DNA of 64,000 bases from Diphasiastrum complanatum (GCA_029204225.1 CM055103.1:19544925-19608924), one strand, 5' to 3'; counted from the stretch's first letter, positions 45,301 through 58,564 are shown. Numbers and translations are program-made. Notes: generated by a model not told the origin, from the letters alone.

Positions 45301-48300
45301 TTTAGCCATTTTCTCTCTCTAGCCGTTTTTTTCTTTCTAGCAATTTTTTTCACATTTTTTGTCATAACTTTTTTATCGTGATCGGAATTGAGTTTTATTG
45401 GTTTGCATTGGTGTCATAGCAAGTTGGTGCCTATGATGATGTGATTTTTTTGCTAGCCATTTTTGGAAACCCTGATTTCCATTTCTTGGAAGAAAATAAA
45501 AACTCATCTTTTTCATCCCTTTTCACAATAGAAGTTCAAGATAATCATATGGATGAGGGTGCTAGGCTGAGACAAGACTATTGATCCAAGTTTCATGTCA
45601 AACAAAGTTCTACATCCAAAGATTTTGCAAAGTTTTTTAAAGGGATATTATTTTTACTTTTCATTTTTTTAGTTGTTCTTTTTGCATATGTGATTGGATC
45701 TTGCTCTTTCCTATCAAATTGGAATATTTTTTTTCTCTTCTAAAAGATTCTGTTTTTGGATCTTTACATACTTTGTTTCTCAAGAAGTTCATTGCACTTT
45801 ACGGTTTGCCAAACAGATGTCTCTTTCTCAAGATATTACACTTTGAAGTAGTGCCATCACCATCTTCAGCCCTTTTGCGAATCTTCTTTGTGGTTGTCCA
45901 GTGCCCTACTGCCCCACATTGAGCGGCTGTTTTGCCAGCTTTTTGCAGATCCAGTTATTGGCTGTCTAGCACCCTACTTCACTCACTTTTTGACAGCCTC
46001 TTCACCATCTATTGTTTGCTGGCTTTTCTACTACCATTGGGCAGCATTTCTTCTTACTTGGCACACTATTCGGTGGCCATTTTGGTAGCTTCTTCACCAC
46101 CTATCACTTGCTGGATTTTCTGTAACATTTGGGCAACTTACTTCATTAATTGGTGCTCCCTTTCAAGTGTTTTCTTCTCTAGGCATTCACTTGTTTTGTA
46201 GCTTTTTCCCATTGGTGTTGATTAGAGCCTACGAGGTGACGACTAGTGTCCTCTCCCTATTTGTTATGTTTCGCTTCGCTTTTCGTTGTTTTTTCCGTCT
46301 TGTTTGATTCTCATTTACCTTTATAAAAATAAAAAAATAAAAAGTCAAAACAAGAGTATTTTGTTTTCTGCAGACAAATTTTATACTAATGTTGAGTTGA
46401 TTTTTTATTCTGTTTGCTGACCAACAAGTGCAACAAAGTTTAAGACTTAATCAAAGGATGTTTCATATGTTGTTTATTTCATAAGAACCACACGATTTTC
46501 CACATGAAGATGAAGAGCAAGTATTTTCCTTTTCAAAGCAGTCACTACTCACATATAAGACTAGCGCCTCACTTTTGATGCCAAAACCTGAGACCCACTA
46601 GTACATTACAATGCATAGGTACTCTGGCCAATAGTTACATTAATGAATGATATTAGGCCCTGACCTAAGATCTCAAAAAAACATGACTGACATGAATGAT
46701 AGAGCCAAACATAACAAAACAATCATTATTTCCAGCAAGATATGCTAACCACCGAAAAACACCAAAAATACACAAGAGACTTCATAATATAGCTACCACC
46801 CATTTGATTGCTCCAAGCAGCAAAACAAGGTTCAGCCCCTTCATGAATAGCATCCATTGATTTAGCACTTGCAATTGATAATTATCATGTCCAAAAACCC
46901 CTCAAATCACATTAATAATTAATCGTAGAAAGGACATCAAGTAGCTCCAGCATGATTGATTCAATCTTTGCAATACACGACTAGAACCTAACCTATTTGG
47001 CATTCATGTGACTTGCAAACCTACTGGAAAAAAATTCACCAATATGCAAAGTGTAAATTGCTAGAAGGGGTAACAAATTTATCAGCAGCAGCAAGCAACT
47101 TACACAAAATAGCTACTTCCTACAATAGCTTCAATTGAACAATGGTAGCAACTTCTATCGCCAAGCTACGGTAGCAGCAAAACATTTCACACAAACTTCA
47201 AAAGAAGCACTGAAAAACTAGATGACTCTCTGGCAATGTTTCATGGACCTTTTCAAAAAGCCTTTTTGCAAAGTGTTCGAGACGCGTTTGAAACGGGAAG
47301 GTAATGGCGAAACATTTTTAGGGTTTTTTTTGTTGCTTGGTTTTATTACTAGCCTTTTGTTGAACGAAAACCAAGTGTTGTTTAAGTGTCTAGACAATGA
47401 TTATAGCTCTATACAATGACAATATATATTATAAACAACTGGTAATCAACAAACTTAGATGACCGAGGACTCAATAAGATTGAAATACATCACACAATGC
47501 AACATGCACAAGGCATTACTAATTATACTATTCGCTACTTAGTTCTAACTAAAGTTTTGTATGCCAGACTTTCACACACACACACACATTAGGAGGGTTT
47601 TTTTTTTCTATCTAATTTTAAAATCCATCTCAAACGGTCTGTTTGAAACTGACTTTCGAAACGTAGTTACATTGAATGAAACGCGTTTCAGTGAAACATT
47701 GCAGACAAATCATACAAAGAACAGAGTATTTTCAAAGATCATATCTGTGTATTCAAACAATATAGCTGTGGCTCTGCTGACAGATACAAATTCAAATAAT
47801 TTTTGGTGCTGTAAGTTTATCTCCTGTGCTCCTTAGCTGATATGAGATTTTTGGGGAGTTGAAGTAATTGCCGATGTGACAGCTTGATGGCAACATCGGA
47901 CCAATACTGATACGTCATTAGTGCAAATGTCCTACCTGTACTAATATGTGATATGTCATTAGTGCAAATGTCCTACCCGTACTAATATGTGACATGTCAT
48001 TAGTGCAAATGCTCCAAATTGTAAAAGGCTGTGATTCATACTTTCCTGATGTTCATACCCTCCTGTTATTGGATTTCATTAGAAATCGTAAAATGCTACT
48101 GAATCCATGTACAAGATTTCCACATATTAAATAAAAAGAGCATCTTGCAAGATACGATTACTGTCAAGATGGAGAAACGACCTGTTGAGAGTACTGCTGA
48201 AACATTCCTGGTCCAATTTGCCGGTGGAACATCTCATTCTTACAGTTGCATTGTCTTTTACCAGATGCAGGTTTCAAAACGTTCTTTTCCCTCCAGATCT

Positions 48301-51300
48301 GATCAGCTCAAAATTTTCATGTTTCCAAATCATATTCCCTAAAGTTGGGTGAAACACAAGTAGAAACTCCATACTCTAGTATTGCATCATCTAACAAATA
48401 ATTTTACTGTAAACTAATACTGTCTCTAAAGCCCTCTGAGATAGAGTAGCTAGCCATTACAGTAAAGTATTCATAATAAGTGATTGCCATGAAAACCTAG
48501 GATATAATCTAGAAAATGAAATAGTACCAAAAAAGCAAAGAAGAACTTCATCTAAACCAGCATCTCAAACATTGACTCACATTATAAGAGTTTCCCATGT
48601 AAAGGTCTTCTAATGTAGCATAAATCTCAACTAGAACATCATCTCCTCTTGGAACCTTTTCTTCATTGTCTTCAGCTCCAGAACCCCCAAAGAAGAACCT
48701 GAACGTGATTATTGAGTATTTTGAACAGTAAAACAAAGTTCAGAGCCATACATTATAAAAAGTTACAGAACCTACAAAATCAGGGAGAAAAAGTTAATTT
48801 GAATTCGTGTAAGACAATAAAGTTGATGTCACATAAATTAGGCCAAAGACTTAAAAAGGAGAATAATGAAGCGATAATGGGTGGACAGCTACTCGATTCA
48901 AAAGCCTAAGACATATAATTAATGGCTAACGCCCTACAAGATACCAATGTCCAAATCTCAACATCCATTCCAACTTATTGTTAAGTCCACAACATAAAAT
49001 GTACATAGATCAAGTTATCAACAATGAAAAGCGAAATTAAAAACATTTGAATGTTTATTCAAACTAGTTTGAAATTTTTCCATGTGTGTTCTACAAGTTG
49101 CATCCCTTAACTACATTATCTAGCCTCTGTGCTTGCTTTGTTAGCACTTTTAAATATTGACAAACTTTAGTGAAAAGTTTGAGACAAATTTCAGCAAGTT
49201 ACAATTGAATTTTTGCTGCATTTGGCACTTACAAGATAATCTTTTGAAGTAAGCCTAGGGAATGCGTTTAGCACTATTTTGGTCATCTTTTGGCTTTTTT
49301 TGTCATTGCCACCACATACCAGTAGTTAAGGCAAGACGTAGGATGTTGTGGAGGTCCACTCGACCTTTTTGGCGTCCACCAAATGGGAGCCGAGGAATGT
49401 CTGGACTCCCAAACATGGGAAATTTTATGGGGATGGGGGAAGTGGAGGAAATGGGGCCAAAAAGTAAGAAGGGGGTGGGTCCTCAAGGTTAGGTCCTCAA
49501 GACCTAGGAATAACTAGGTCCTCCAAGTCTAGATGATTGCATGGCTACCTAAACATAATCCCACCATTTGGGAACGCTTGGGAATGTTCCTTACAAAACA
49601 TGAACAGTCCTTAGGAATAGGAAAACATTTTTTACTAGAATTGTGCTCCCCCTTTCCCAAGAGGGGGAAACGCATTCCCGAGTAACTATAATCTACAACC
49701 AATTCTGTAGCATGAGATAAGAGAATGTATGTATTGACATTTCGTACATGTTTTGTAAGTATTTTTTATGATTTTTAATATGTTAAAAAACTTTTTCATT
49801 TTTTTAAGATTTTTTTAAACATAAATTGATCCTCATAAACTATCACGTCCTGAGAAACTAAGTATAAACTACATGGATCCTTAGATCCTAAAAAGCAGCT
49901 ATAGATCCTAAATTGATCCATAAACTATGTTGCTTGGAAATTAGTTCTATATAGTTCTCTACTTTTGTGGCATATGAGAATCAAATCTAAAATCTACCAA
50001 GTTCATCGATCCATACATATGCTTCATAAAAAAAATGAAAAGGTTTTTTTGTATTACTTACGGAATGAACTTTAGCAAATCATTTGCTAAACTTTAGCAA
50101 AAGGTATATTGTAAGTTGTGGCAAGTTCAAAGTACATTAAGCTTATTCTGATTCGTTTTGTCCTCATTGTAGCAAGATATACTTTTAAAAAGATTTGGCA
50201 ATATTTTGGTCATTTGTTGGCTTCTGTGAGAAAGGTTGACAGGAGATTGCATCGATTCATTAGTAAGTATGTATCTTTTTTCTTATCGTAGATCTGTTGT
50301 GATTTTTTTGAGCCAAAGTAAAACTACTGCCCTACTAGGAACTTTAACATTGAATCTTTGAATCCCTCTACACTATAATACATCAAAACCTCATATATTG
50401 TGACCCAATCCAACTTGATTGTTAGGTCCAAAGCATCAAATGTACAAAAATCACGTGAACTGACAATTGAAATTTCATTATGATCAAGGACATTTGAAGG
50501 TTTTATTAAACCCGATTGAAATTTTGTAACATGAGATATGTTTGACACGGTGTTATGGACATTTCTCTTACAAATCAACGTTGAAAACTTGGGCCTGCAA
50601 TATAGAGCTTTGTGAAAGCTAGTGGACCCCGATGCAGAGACACAGGAGGAGCCAGCCACCCAGTCACATAAGCCTGGAGGGCAATTGAGGTTCCACAAGA
50701 GAGGGGGGGGGGGGGCAGGCAGTTGTAGGCCAGGTCAACTCTAAGTTTATAGGGCCTTCCCAAGGTACGAGATCATAGGCAAGATAGCGACCTAGAGGAA
50801 GCGGCAAAGGGGGAGCAGTTGGAAGAAGCTAGAGACAAGTGAAAATGGGACAGGTCTCATGAAAAAGGGAGAGGTGGAGCAATTGAAGGCTTGACCAAAA
50901 AGTTGTACAAATTCTCATTAGAAGCTCCTTAGGCACTAAACTGGACCGCATTGTACTTGAAACCAATATAACTGTATTGCCCTTATTTCGAGCTTCAAGT
51001 TTATACCCATATTGCCCACAAACCAATTGCATCAATAGTTAGTTTTCAGCCGATTTGAATTCAACGTAAAACATTGTTCCAACTATATATCTACCCTAAA
51101 CTAGACCGCGTTGTACTTGAAACTACTAGCAACCTACATAAATGTGTTGATCTCATCAAGAGCTTCAATCTGATACCAACATTGTCCACCAAAACCCAAA
51201 AAAAAAAAAATGATTAGAATAGTGATTCACGACTACAACTATGATCCAAACTCACAAATTCAAATTGAGAACCCAATAATCTCATTACTAAGCTTAAAAA

Positions 51301-54300
51301 AAATATGCATGCAATCAAACAAGTCAAAAATCCATAGCCAACCAATAACGGCTAAAAATTCCTACCTAGTAAGATTCTATTCAACAAAAGGTTACTTTCA
51401 TCATAAAGCACTCATCAAACTTAAACACAAAGTCTACTTTAACTCTTAAGCAAGGGAACCCAACGAAGCTACTCTTAATAGCATAACATTAGTTAGAACT
51501 CAACTCGAACAAAAGATGCATACATATGAGCACATTGTGGATTGCCTCCCTATTTGTCAAAAAAAGTTAGAGTGATGATGGATCGTTCATTTCACAAGCC
51601 ATTATATCTAAAAAGACCAATGCTTACTGAGAGAAAATGTCTTGAGCAAAATTGCCACCGCTAGCCTTTCCGCCACCACTTTGCTTCAATCCTTCCTCCC
51701 CATAATTGTCGTAAATTTTTCTTTTCTCCTTATCAAGTAATACCTCATAAGCTGCAATAAGTTGAACCATGTCAAGTGTGCAAATCAAAATGTGAATGTA
51801 CTCAAAAGCCTATATGCAATTAAGATTACAAAGGATTTTCTTCCTTACTATTTTGAAGTCAGTTTATATGCTCTCAATGTTACCACACACTTGACATGTA
51901 CTCTTCCATCGTATATGGCCTTTGGCATGGAAAGGACATTAATAAAACTCTCTGTGTCTCCATTTGTATTGACAAGTTGGAGAAAGTTATTGTGCAGTGT
52001 CGTGGGGTTGGATGCAAACTTGGAGATATCTTGATCGCCATTCTTCTTTATGCGAATGATGTGGTTCTAGTTTCACCTACCAAGGAGAGCCTACAGCAAC
52101 AGCTTGATTGCCTTCATGACTTATGTTCCAGAAGGGGCCTAGAGTTTAATGTCAGGAAGGACTTCTAGGAGCTTTACGTTGAGATAGGAACTCCTTTTTG
52201 ACAACCAGCCATTGGAAATTGTTTCATCCTAAATTTACTTAGGCATACTCTTTATTGGTCCTCACTTCTACTAGGCTTAGGAAGGGTCATGCTTCATTCG
52301 CCCAACTAAAGAGAACATGAATTTTTTTTTTGGGAAAAAAAAATTAAGTTAAACCCTTTCCGCTAAGACAATGCTTGTAAATCCGAATCACATAAACCAA
52401 AGGGGAGGCATACATCACAATGTCATTAAGAGGGTACATGAAGTAGCCACTACAAATCTATATATCATGACTATCAAAGAACTAAAAAACTATGGAAAGA
52501 TCTTGATCATCTACAAAGGCCATGGTGTTGTATAATCATTTGCTGGAACAGATGGATATGTAGATAGGCTCACTGGCAAAATAAAAGTTGATTGCCTTTG
52601 TAAGCTGACCAAAGTGAAGTTGTCTTTATTCAATAATATACAACAGACACTTATTGCAGTTAACTTTGATTAGCTGCAAGCCTGAGGCTAGACTATATAA
52701 GAGTACTAGTGGAGTTTCACATATGTTCAAACTTCATATGCATGAGTTTGTTTTAGCTTTTGTGTTTGTCACAAGTAACACGAGGTGCACCTTATAGCAT
52801 TGCATATATGTGGATTTTTTGTTGCAAAGTATACAATATAATTTGCGATTATGAAGTGATTTGTATTGCAAGCCTAGAGGATGGACAAAGACATGTACTT
52901 GCTAACTAGCCATAATCGACGTCACACCTCTCAGTAAACATCAAGCAAATGTACTGAAAATTAATCTAGCTATGTTGCTACTGGTAAGCTTCTATTTGGC
53001 ATTATTGATTGTGCTCAACTGGACGACAAATCTATGGGAATAGAGTAAGTACATGTTAGATATGATAGCTGAACTGTACCCATTGTCTATAATTGGCAAA
53101 AACTAATCTATTGAACTTAAAATTGTCCATGGGCCATGTTGAACCTTTTTTATAATGGTTTTTCACTCCTAGTATCTAACCTCCCAACTCCCTTGCAGAA
53201 AAAAAAAAAATTTAAGAATGCAACACTGGAATTTCAGAACTCCAATCCGTTCACATTCCAGAATGCAATGCAATTATGATCCATATGCTTGAAGATCCAG
53301 CACCAAAAAGAAAGCAGGAGAGGAGGCCTTCCTATACTGACAAGGAAAAGATTCAGTGCCGAGTTTGAGTCTAACAGTTCGGATGTACACTCCATCTTCA
53401 AGAGGCTTCAACACCGAGTTTTGGGAGGAATTTCAGCCCGTCAAGGTCAAGAGAGAAGAGCTGGTAGATGGAGCCTCCTCTAGCACGTTTCGTTAGTACA
53501 TGACTCCAACATCAAGCACTTCGAGAGTTTGAACTTTCTTTCAAGTTCCTTAAGCTGTGGGTATCTCTGAACTTTCTTAAGTTCCTTAAGCTGTGGGTGT
53601 CTCTCTTTGCTTTGAGTTGCAATCATTAGAAAACCGGTCTGAGCACATGTTGCCTAGTTGCAGCTCATGGTTAAAAAAATTTCTTATTTAAAAAAGCACC
53701 TGGTAAAAGATTTTTTCCAGATGGAAACTGTCATTTCCATTGCAGACCTGGAGGCTCGAAGGCTTTCTTCAAACCAGGGTATAGGCGGCAATAAAGATTT
53801 ACTATGTCGTTTGATTGGTAGATAAAAATTGACATAGTCAGGTGTGAGTAAGGCACGACGGAATTAAGCATTGTAGTGACGCCGCAAGGTAAAACTTAAC
53901 AGCTCGTATCATAAAGGAAAGCTGAATCATACCATTATTTATCTCCGCAAACCTTTTAGTAGCCTCCTCGTTTCCTGGATTTTTATCAGGGTGATATTTC
54001 AGAGCCAACTTCCTGTATGCCCTCTTAATCTGGTCTTCATTTGCATTTTTTGAAACCTGCAAAATGTCATAATAGCTCTTCCTGCAGGAAAATGTATGCA
54101 AAACCAGTTATGACTGCCACAAATGCTGGATAGGAATAACACGAAATAAGAAAGAGGATCAACCACGCTACAACAGTTTTTAGTTACACAAAATTAATTC
54201 ATCAGCTCCCTATCACGACTAAAATAAATAGCAAATATTTTTCAAAGACTGCACACACCTTGTCTGAATCCAATATTCTTCACTGTAAGTCCATGTCCTT

Positions 54301-55646
54301 TAATTAAATCTTAAGATCAGGGGGTCTGTCAAAGCTTTCTACAGGAATTTATGATAAAAACTAACCCAAAATTCAGCAAGCAGAAATCAACTAAACTGTC
54401 CATCTACTAATTGTTCAATATTGGGCCCATGAACCGTGTTCACGTGTCAGATTTCCCCAGGTTATTGAGATTCCAACTCATAAATCCTCATCAATGCAAA
54501 AAAGATCAATGCCATGATGTCGGGTCAGGTGAAATTTGAAGAAAGATTAAAGTAAGCAAACAGCTAAATCGTCAAAAATATCAAAAGAATTAAGATGGGA
54601 GTCCAGTTTACCTTGTCATTCTTGATATGGCAAATGCGTATAAATAGCTAGGCAATGAAAACAACTGCCTGAGAACCTAATGTCACTATGCACGTAGTCT
54701 TATCATCTTAGATACATACATCTGAAGGAGCTAACTGTCATGCCTCCCAGCTGACATGCTTGAGCATATATAATCTAAAAGAATGTTGTAAAAGAGTTGA
54801 AGGGTAGACAGATAGACTTCTTGCCTGTCTTAATGTGCAACAACAGATACTAACAGCACATAACAATGGCCACTCATCCCTTTTTAACTGACGATTAAGA
54901 AATTCTCGTTCAGAACAGACTGGCTGCTGAGGACGCATTAGCTTTTTGTTCTGCTCCTATTTGATCGCAAATATTTTCATGGAACGACGTGTGAACAGTA
55001 GTCCTCATGGTAATCTGATGTTATTTGTTCGACATTTTACAGATCAGGGATTTTATCTAATCTGAAGTAAAAAAATCCAAAAGGCGCCAAAACACCCCCG
55101 GTCTATTCAACCATAGACGGGAGAACACAATAATATAGGATCTACGTCTACATTTTCATATAATTAGACCAATATACACTCCTAATGTACCTTTCACTAG
55201 CACACACAGATGCAATTTTATCTAGTCCGAAGCGAAAGAATCAACAAGGAGCTAAAACACCTAAAAACGCTTGGGCAATAGACGAAAAAATACAATATTA
55301 TGCAATCCACGTCAACATTTTCACTTGATTAGACCATAATATAATCCTAATCTACTTTCCAGTAGCACACACACAAGCAATTTCAATACTCTGAAGCGAA
55401 ACAATCAGAAAAACGCCAAAAAACAGACCAAAAAATACAATACAATACGATCCATGTGTACATATTCATTCAATTAAACCATTATATAATCCTAATTTAC
55501 CATAAGCGAGTACACACAAAAGCAAGAAGATGTCGAAAGGGCAGGTGTAGGCCTCCTTAGACAAGATCTTTCACTTACCCGCCGAAACTCTGTATCAGAA
55601 GTGCAGACAAAAGGAGCAGAAATAACAGATCCTTAACAAATGGCAT
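37305..55646 (-). CDS. ERDJ3B: ERdj3B-type ER DnaJ co-chaperone (10 coding exons)
   Basis: A 344-residue protein assembled from ten exons with GT-AG borders and matching phases: 55646-55579, 54081-53933, 51751-51628, 48698-48581, 48298-48182, 43364-43278, 41833-41774, 41646-41569, 39424-39353, 37466-37305. Residues 1-22 are a hydrophobic signal peptide. The J domain is about 24-90 with HPD at 53-55, followed by a Gly/Phe stretch (97-112). The substrate-binding part carries CNC (170-172) and CEEC (194-197), the Cys-rich insert typical of ERdj3. The C terminus has GEGMP and a dimerisation-type tail. Length fits the family (about 340-350). Known role in Arabidopsis: ER-lumen partner of BiP and SDF2 in folding secretory proteins and surface receptors. 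There is no HDEL-type signal, as usual for ERdj3. All exons are intact, so the gene looks functional. It spans 18.3 kb because of introns up to 4.8 kb that hold transposon pieces. Confidence 0.95.
38660..38760 (+). pseudogene. copia reverse transcriptase snippet in ERdj3B intron 9
   Basis: [19 protein letters not shown] matches the start of copia reverse transcriptase (family form G-K-x-P-I-G-C/N-K-W-V-Y-K-x-K). Only about 30 codons are recognisable, antisense to the gene. Confidence 0.65.
39297..39348. repeat. (GA)n microsatellite at a splice donor
   Basis: About 26 GA units end 4 bp from the exon 9 border at 39353. On the gene strand, intron 9 therefore starts GTGAT followed by a long CT tract. 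Confidence 0.95.
44773..46330 (+). mobile_element. LTR-retrotransposon 5' end in ERdj3B intron 5
   Basis: An LTR-like stretch at about 44773-45071 with a TATA box (GTATAAATAG, 44931-44940) is followed directly by TGGTATTAGAGC at 45073, an initiator-Met primer site with one mismatch. Downstream to about 46330 lies T/C-rich leader-like sequence with weak internal repeats (CCATCACC...; TTCTTCACCACC) but no coding domain or second LTR. It is inserted antisense to ERdj3B, and its extent on the right is uncertain. Confidence 0.55.
47228..47706. mobile_element. MITE-like element in ERdj3B intron 5
   Basis: Inverted ends resemble each other: CTGGCAATGTTTCATGG at about 47230 and, on the other strand, GTCTGCAATGTTTCACTG from 47705. 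There is further subterminal symmetry around GACGCGTTTGAAACG and GAAACGCGTTTCAG. About 480 bp, non-coding. No clean target duplication was found, so the class is uncertain. Confidence 0.45.
47910..48011. repeat. 41-bp tandem repeat, 2.5 units
   Basis: Units start at 47910, 47951 and 47992, sharing GTCATTAGTGCAAATG and GTACTAATATGTG. They lie 170 bp from ERdj3B exon 5. Confidence 0.9.
51890..52320 (+). pseudogene. LINE reverse transcriptase fragment in ERdj3B intron 2
   Basis: [25 protein letters not shown] (51900-52168 frame) holds the non-LTR polymerase Y-A-D-D box with one Asp changed to Asn, then [22 protein letters not shown]. After a frame change, decayed [12 protein letters not shown] follows. 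It is antisense to the gene and separate from the LINE at 34 kb. Confidence 0.7.
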
Positions 55647-56600
55647 TGTTGCTGGCTCCCTTTGTTTGGAAGCTCTGCTTAACGTTACGCTAATACCATA
55701 CAAATTACCGAAGGCTCAGCAGCATATACACAACCTAAAGATTTGTCGCAGGATGATGCCTTCACGTTGTCGATCAAATCGTCAGCATAACAATAATTGA
55801 GAGAGGTAATCGGAGAAGAGATGGAAGCAGAAGTGAGCAGATCCGAGCAAGCCTAGCTCGTCGCTACTCGCAAACACTTTGATCGAAAACTAATTCTCTC
55901 TCTCTCTCTCTCTCCTCTGTCTCCTCCCTTTAGGGTTTGCGTCCATCTTCACGTTCTTTTCTTGAACTACGAAACCCCAACCCTAATCTCTCAGCTTCTA
56001 GGCTTTGGTCCACTTTTCACGCTACTCCAAACCCCTAAAATCTCACCATTCACCAAAACGAGATAGTTTTGATACAGAAAACTATATATACATCCTTCAC
56101 ATTTTGAGAAATTACTAAAGGGTTTATTAGAGATTCCACGTGTCATATGAACAGACTGTTCTAGGCTTTGGGGGAAACAGGGCCAAACCCTAATTTTAAA
56201 CTCGGGATCAAGAATTTCGTCTCCTCCACATCGCCCTTCACAGTCCTCGCATTAGAATTAGGGCTCTCTCATTTCCCATCTATTTTGCCATCGCCACCTC
56301 GCAGACCCTAGTTTTGACTTTAGGTTTTCTATTGCGGAATAACTCTTTCAAAACAAGTTGACTGGATTTTCCGCCTTGCTAATGGGCTTCATTACTAACC
56401 CTACACGGCATATCAATCGTATCCAGCCCTTGACACCTAGCCTCAAGCTCTCTTCTAACCCTAACCTAAACCCAAAAAATAGTGACCAAGAATCAGCGAG
56501 GAAGTAAAAGCGACCAATGGCAGCAAAGAGCGAACCAGGCCGACCAATGGGAGCGTCCCAAACACCTATGCAATGCGCCACGTGGCAAATAAGTTATTAG
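55647..56600 (-). promoter_or_regulatory. ERdj3B leader and promoter
   Basis: On the gene strand, a GA-rich leader (TC run at 55893-55915 on plus) precedes the ATG. Upstream lie CCACGTGTCA (56136-56145), GCCACGTGGC, a perfect 10-bp palindrome (56577-56586), and two copies of CGACCAATGG (56511-56520, 56541-56550) holding CCAAT boxes. Telobox-like AAACCCTAA also occurs (near 56184). CCAAT plus CACG elements suggest bZIP/NF-Y control as in ER-stress genes, but the 9-10 bp spacing of a true ERSE is not met. Confidence 0.45.
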
Positions 56601-58564
56601 TTTATTCAGATTCTTTCTTTCCGCTGCATTGGGTACTGCGAGCGTATATTCAGAGTGTGGCAGGGGGGCTGCATTTTGCAGCCCTCCTGGGCCTTCATGG
56701 CCAATTTGTCCTTCCTAGAGAAGTATCTTAATTTTTTTGCTATGCATACCAGGAACAAGAGATATTCCTACAAAGTTGAACTGAACTATACATTCTCTTC
56801 TTTGGAGAGTGCACGGAATCAAATAGGCAAAAAGAGAGAGCTCTCTAGACACACACACACACACACACACACTTTTTATTGTGTTTGAATGCAAAAAACC
56901 ATATCAGACTATTTCTTACATTTCAAGTGTGAGAGTCTATGAGAGAGAGTGTGTGAGATGGGGGGGAGAGAGAGAGAGAGAGTGAGTGAGTGAGTGAGTG
57001 AGTGAGTGAGTGAGCGAGCAGTGCTAAAAAAAATGCGATTCTAGCACGTTCAAAAGGGAATTCATACTTGAGATGGAATGATTGGATATTGTTTGAAGGA
57101 TCTTGGAGAAGATCATTTTCAATGTGTTATGTATGGTGTAGATCAAAGTGACTAGATAAAGGTCGTGAAGAATACATTAAGTATGGTGCTTCTTAGATAA
57201 AAAACTGTGTCTTTAATTCCTAATTTGTTTGAGTCAGCATTATATTTTTAGTTTATATTTGAGTAGAGTCAATTCAACCATTCCGCTAGTTTCGTTGGCT
57301 ATGCTAAGGACATGTAAGTATTATCCAACAGCTACATGGATGATGGCATTTCAAGGGAAAAGAATGGATATGGTGAGGGTTGTTGCAGTTTGGAAGGTTA
57401 TGAAAGCAACGAGCCTTGTGACTTTGGACGATGTGATGGCAATTTTTTCCAAAAGATGCAGATTTTCAATATTTTAAAAGTTGTGTTTCGAGGTTTGATA
57501 ACTTGTATGGTTTGAAAATGTAGGATGAGTGCGTAAAAGAGGCTAGTGGGCTAAAATCCTTTGAGCCTATTCCAAAATTTAATGGAGTTGGTGAGAATGA
57601 TGTGTAATCTGGGTATGTCAGCTTGAGCGACTATGAATCTAAAGCATTGTGAACTATGTGAATGTTATGAAGCACTATTTTGTGCAATGCAACTACCATG
57701 TAATGCTATTTTGGAAACGGGGTGTATCAATTAGTTTTGGTTTGTTTAGAGTCAGTTATAATATTCAGCTTGTTAATCTGATTCTCTTGCATTCTTCATA
57801 TGTGGAATCTCATTTCGAAGAAACTTTTCACCATTCTCTTGAAACTAATCTTAACGTGCATTTTTTTATGCATAGTATTTTTATTGCATAAAACCTTGAC
57901 TTTTCTTTATGCATAGCAATTCTTTTTTATTTTTATGCATAACACTTTTTTTGTGTTTACTACATAGCACTCTTTTCTAGTAATTGAACTTCACATTTCA
58001 TGGTAGTCTAATGTGGAACAAAAAATGTGACTCTCTACCAATGACCAAGTCAACAGATAGAATTAAATAACTTGTTTTAATATGGTAAACAAAGCATGGT
58101 TTTGACTAGCTATCAAGCATGTTTGCAACGAACAACGAACATTGTTGAGGTGACTGGTATTGGTAGCACAAATGACTCATCAAAAATTTTGTAATGGGCT
58201 AATGTTCTCAATATTAGTACATTACAGTAGGCAGTAGAATTTTTATGAATGGCTTTGAAATTGTAAAATTTTAGGTTGAACGCGATGTTGTAATAAAAGT
58301 AGGTGTTGTCGCATGCCTTTGAATGAAGATGCCATAATGTCCAACCCAATTAGTCCTAAAAAAAATATGGCCATTGTACTATTTGCCATTAATGAAAGCA
58401 TCTTTTGGTAGAGGAGGACATATGGACATCCCCTTCTAGCATTAATAAGGAGATAGCCATTCAAACCAAGATGAATCATCTACTAGAAAAAATAAAAAAA
58501 GAGGTAAAAAATTATTGATAACGAGATAGGGGTGGTCTCATTGTCATTTCACTTGGATAAGCTA
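56601..58564. other. intergenic DNA with microsatellites
   Basis: Contains (CA)n at 56850-56872 and a GA run followed by (GTGA)n at 56968-57014. Short open frames on both strands show no recognisable domain. Confidence 0.5.

Noticed and set aside
45701-46201. Overlapping hydrophobic frames in ERdj3B intron 5
   Set aside because: T-rich leader-like sequence of the LTR element; hydrophobic translation is expected from T richness.
49262-49492. Overlapping frames on both strands in ERdj3B intron 3
   Set aside because: No homology recognised and the region lies within a well-supported intron.
56511-56586. Canonical ERSE (CCAAT-N9-CCACG)
   Set aside because: CCAAT and CCACG are present, but the gaps (about 30 and 60 bases) are too long.
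57060-58500. Possible DNA-transposase remnants in frames near 57.2-57.5 and 58.1-58.5 kb
   Set aside because: No catalytic motif or family signature could be identified.
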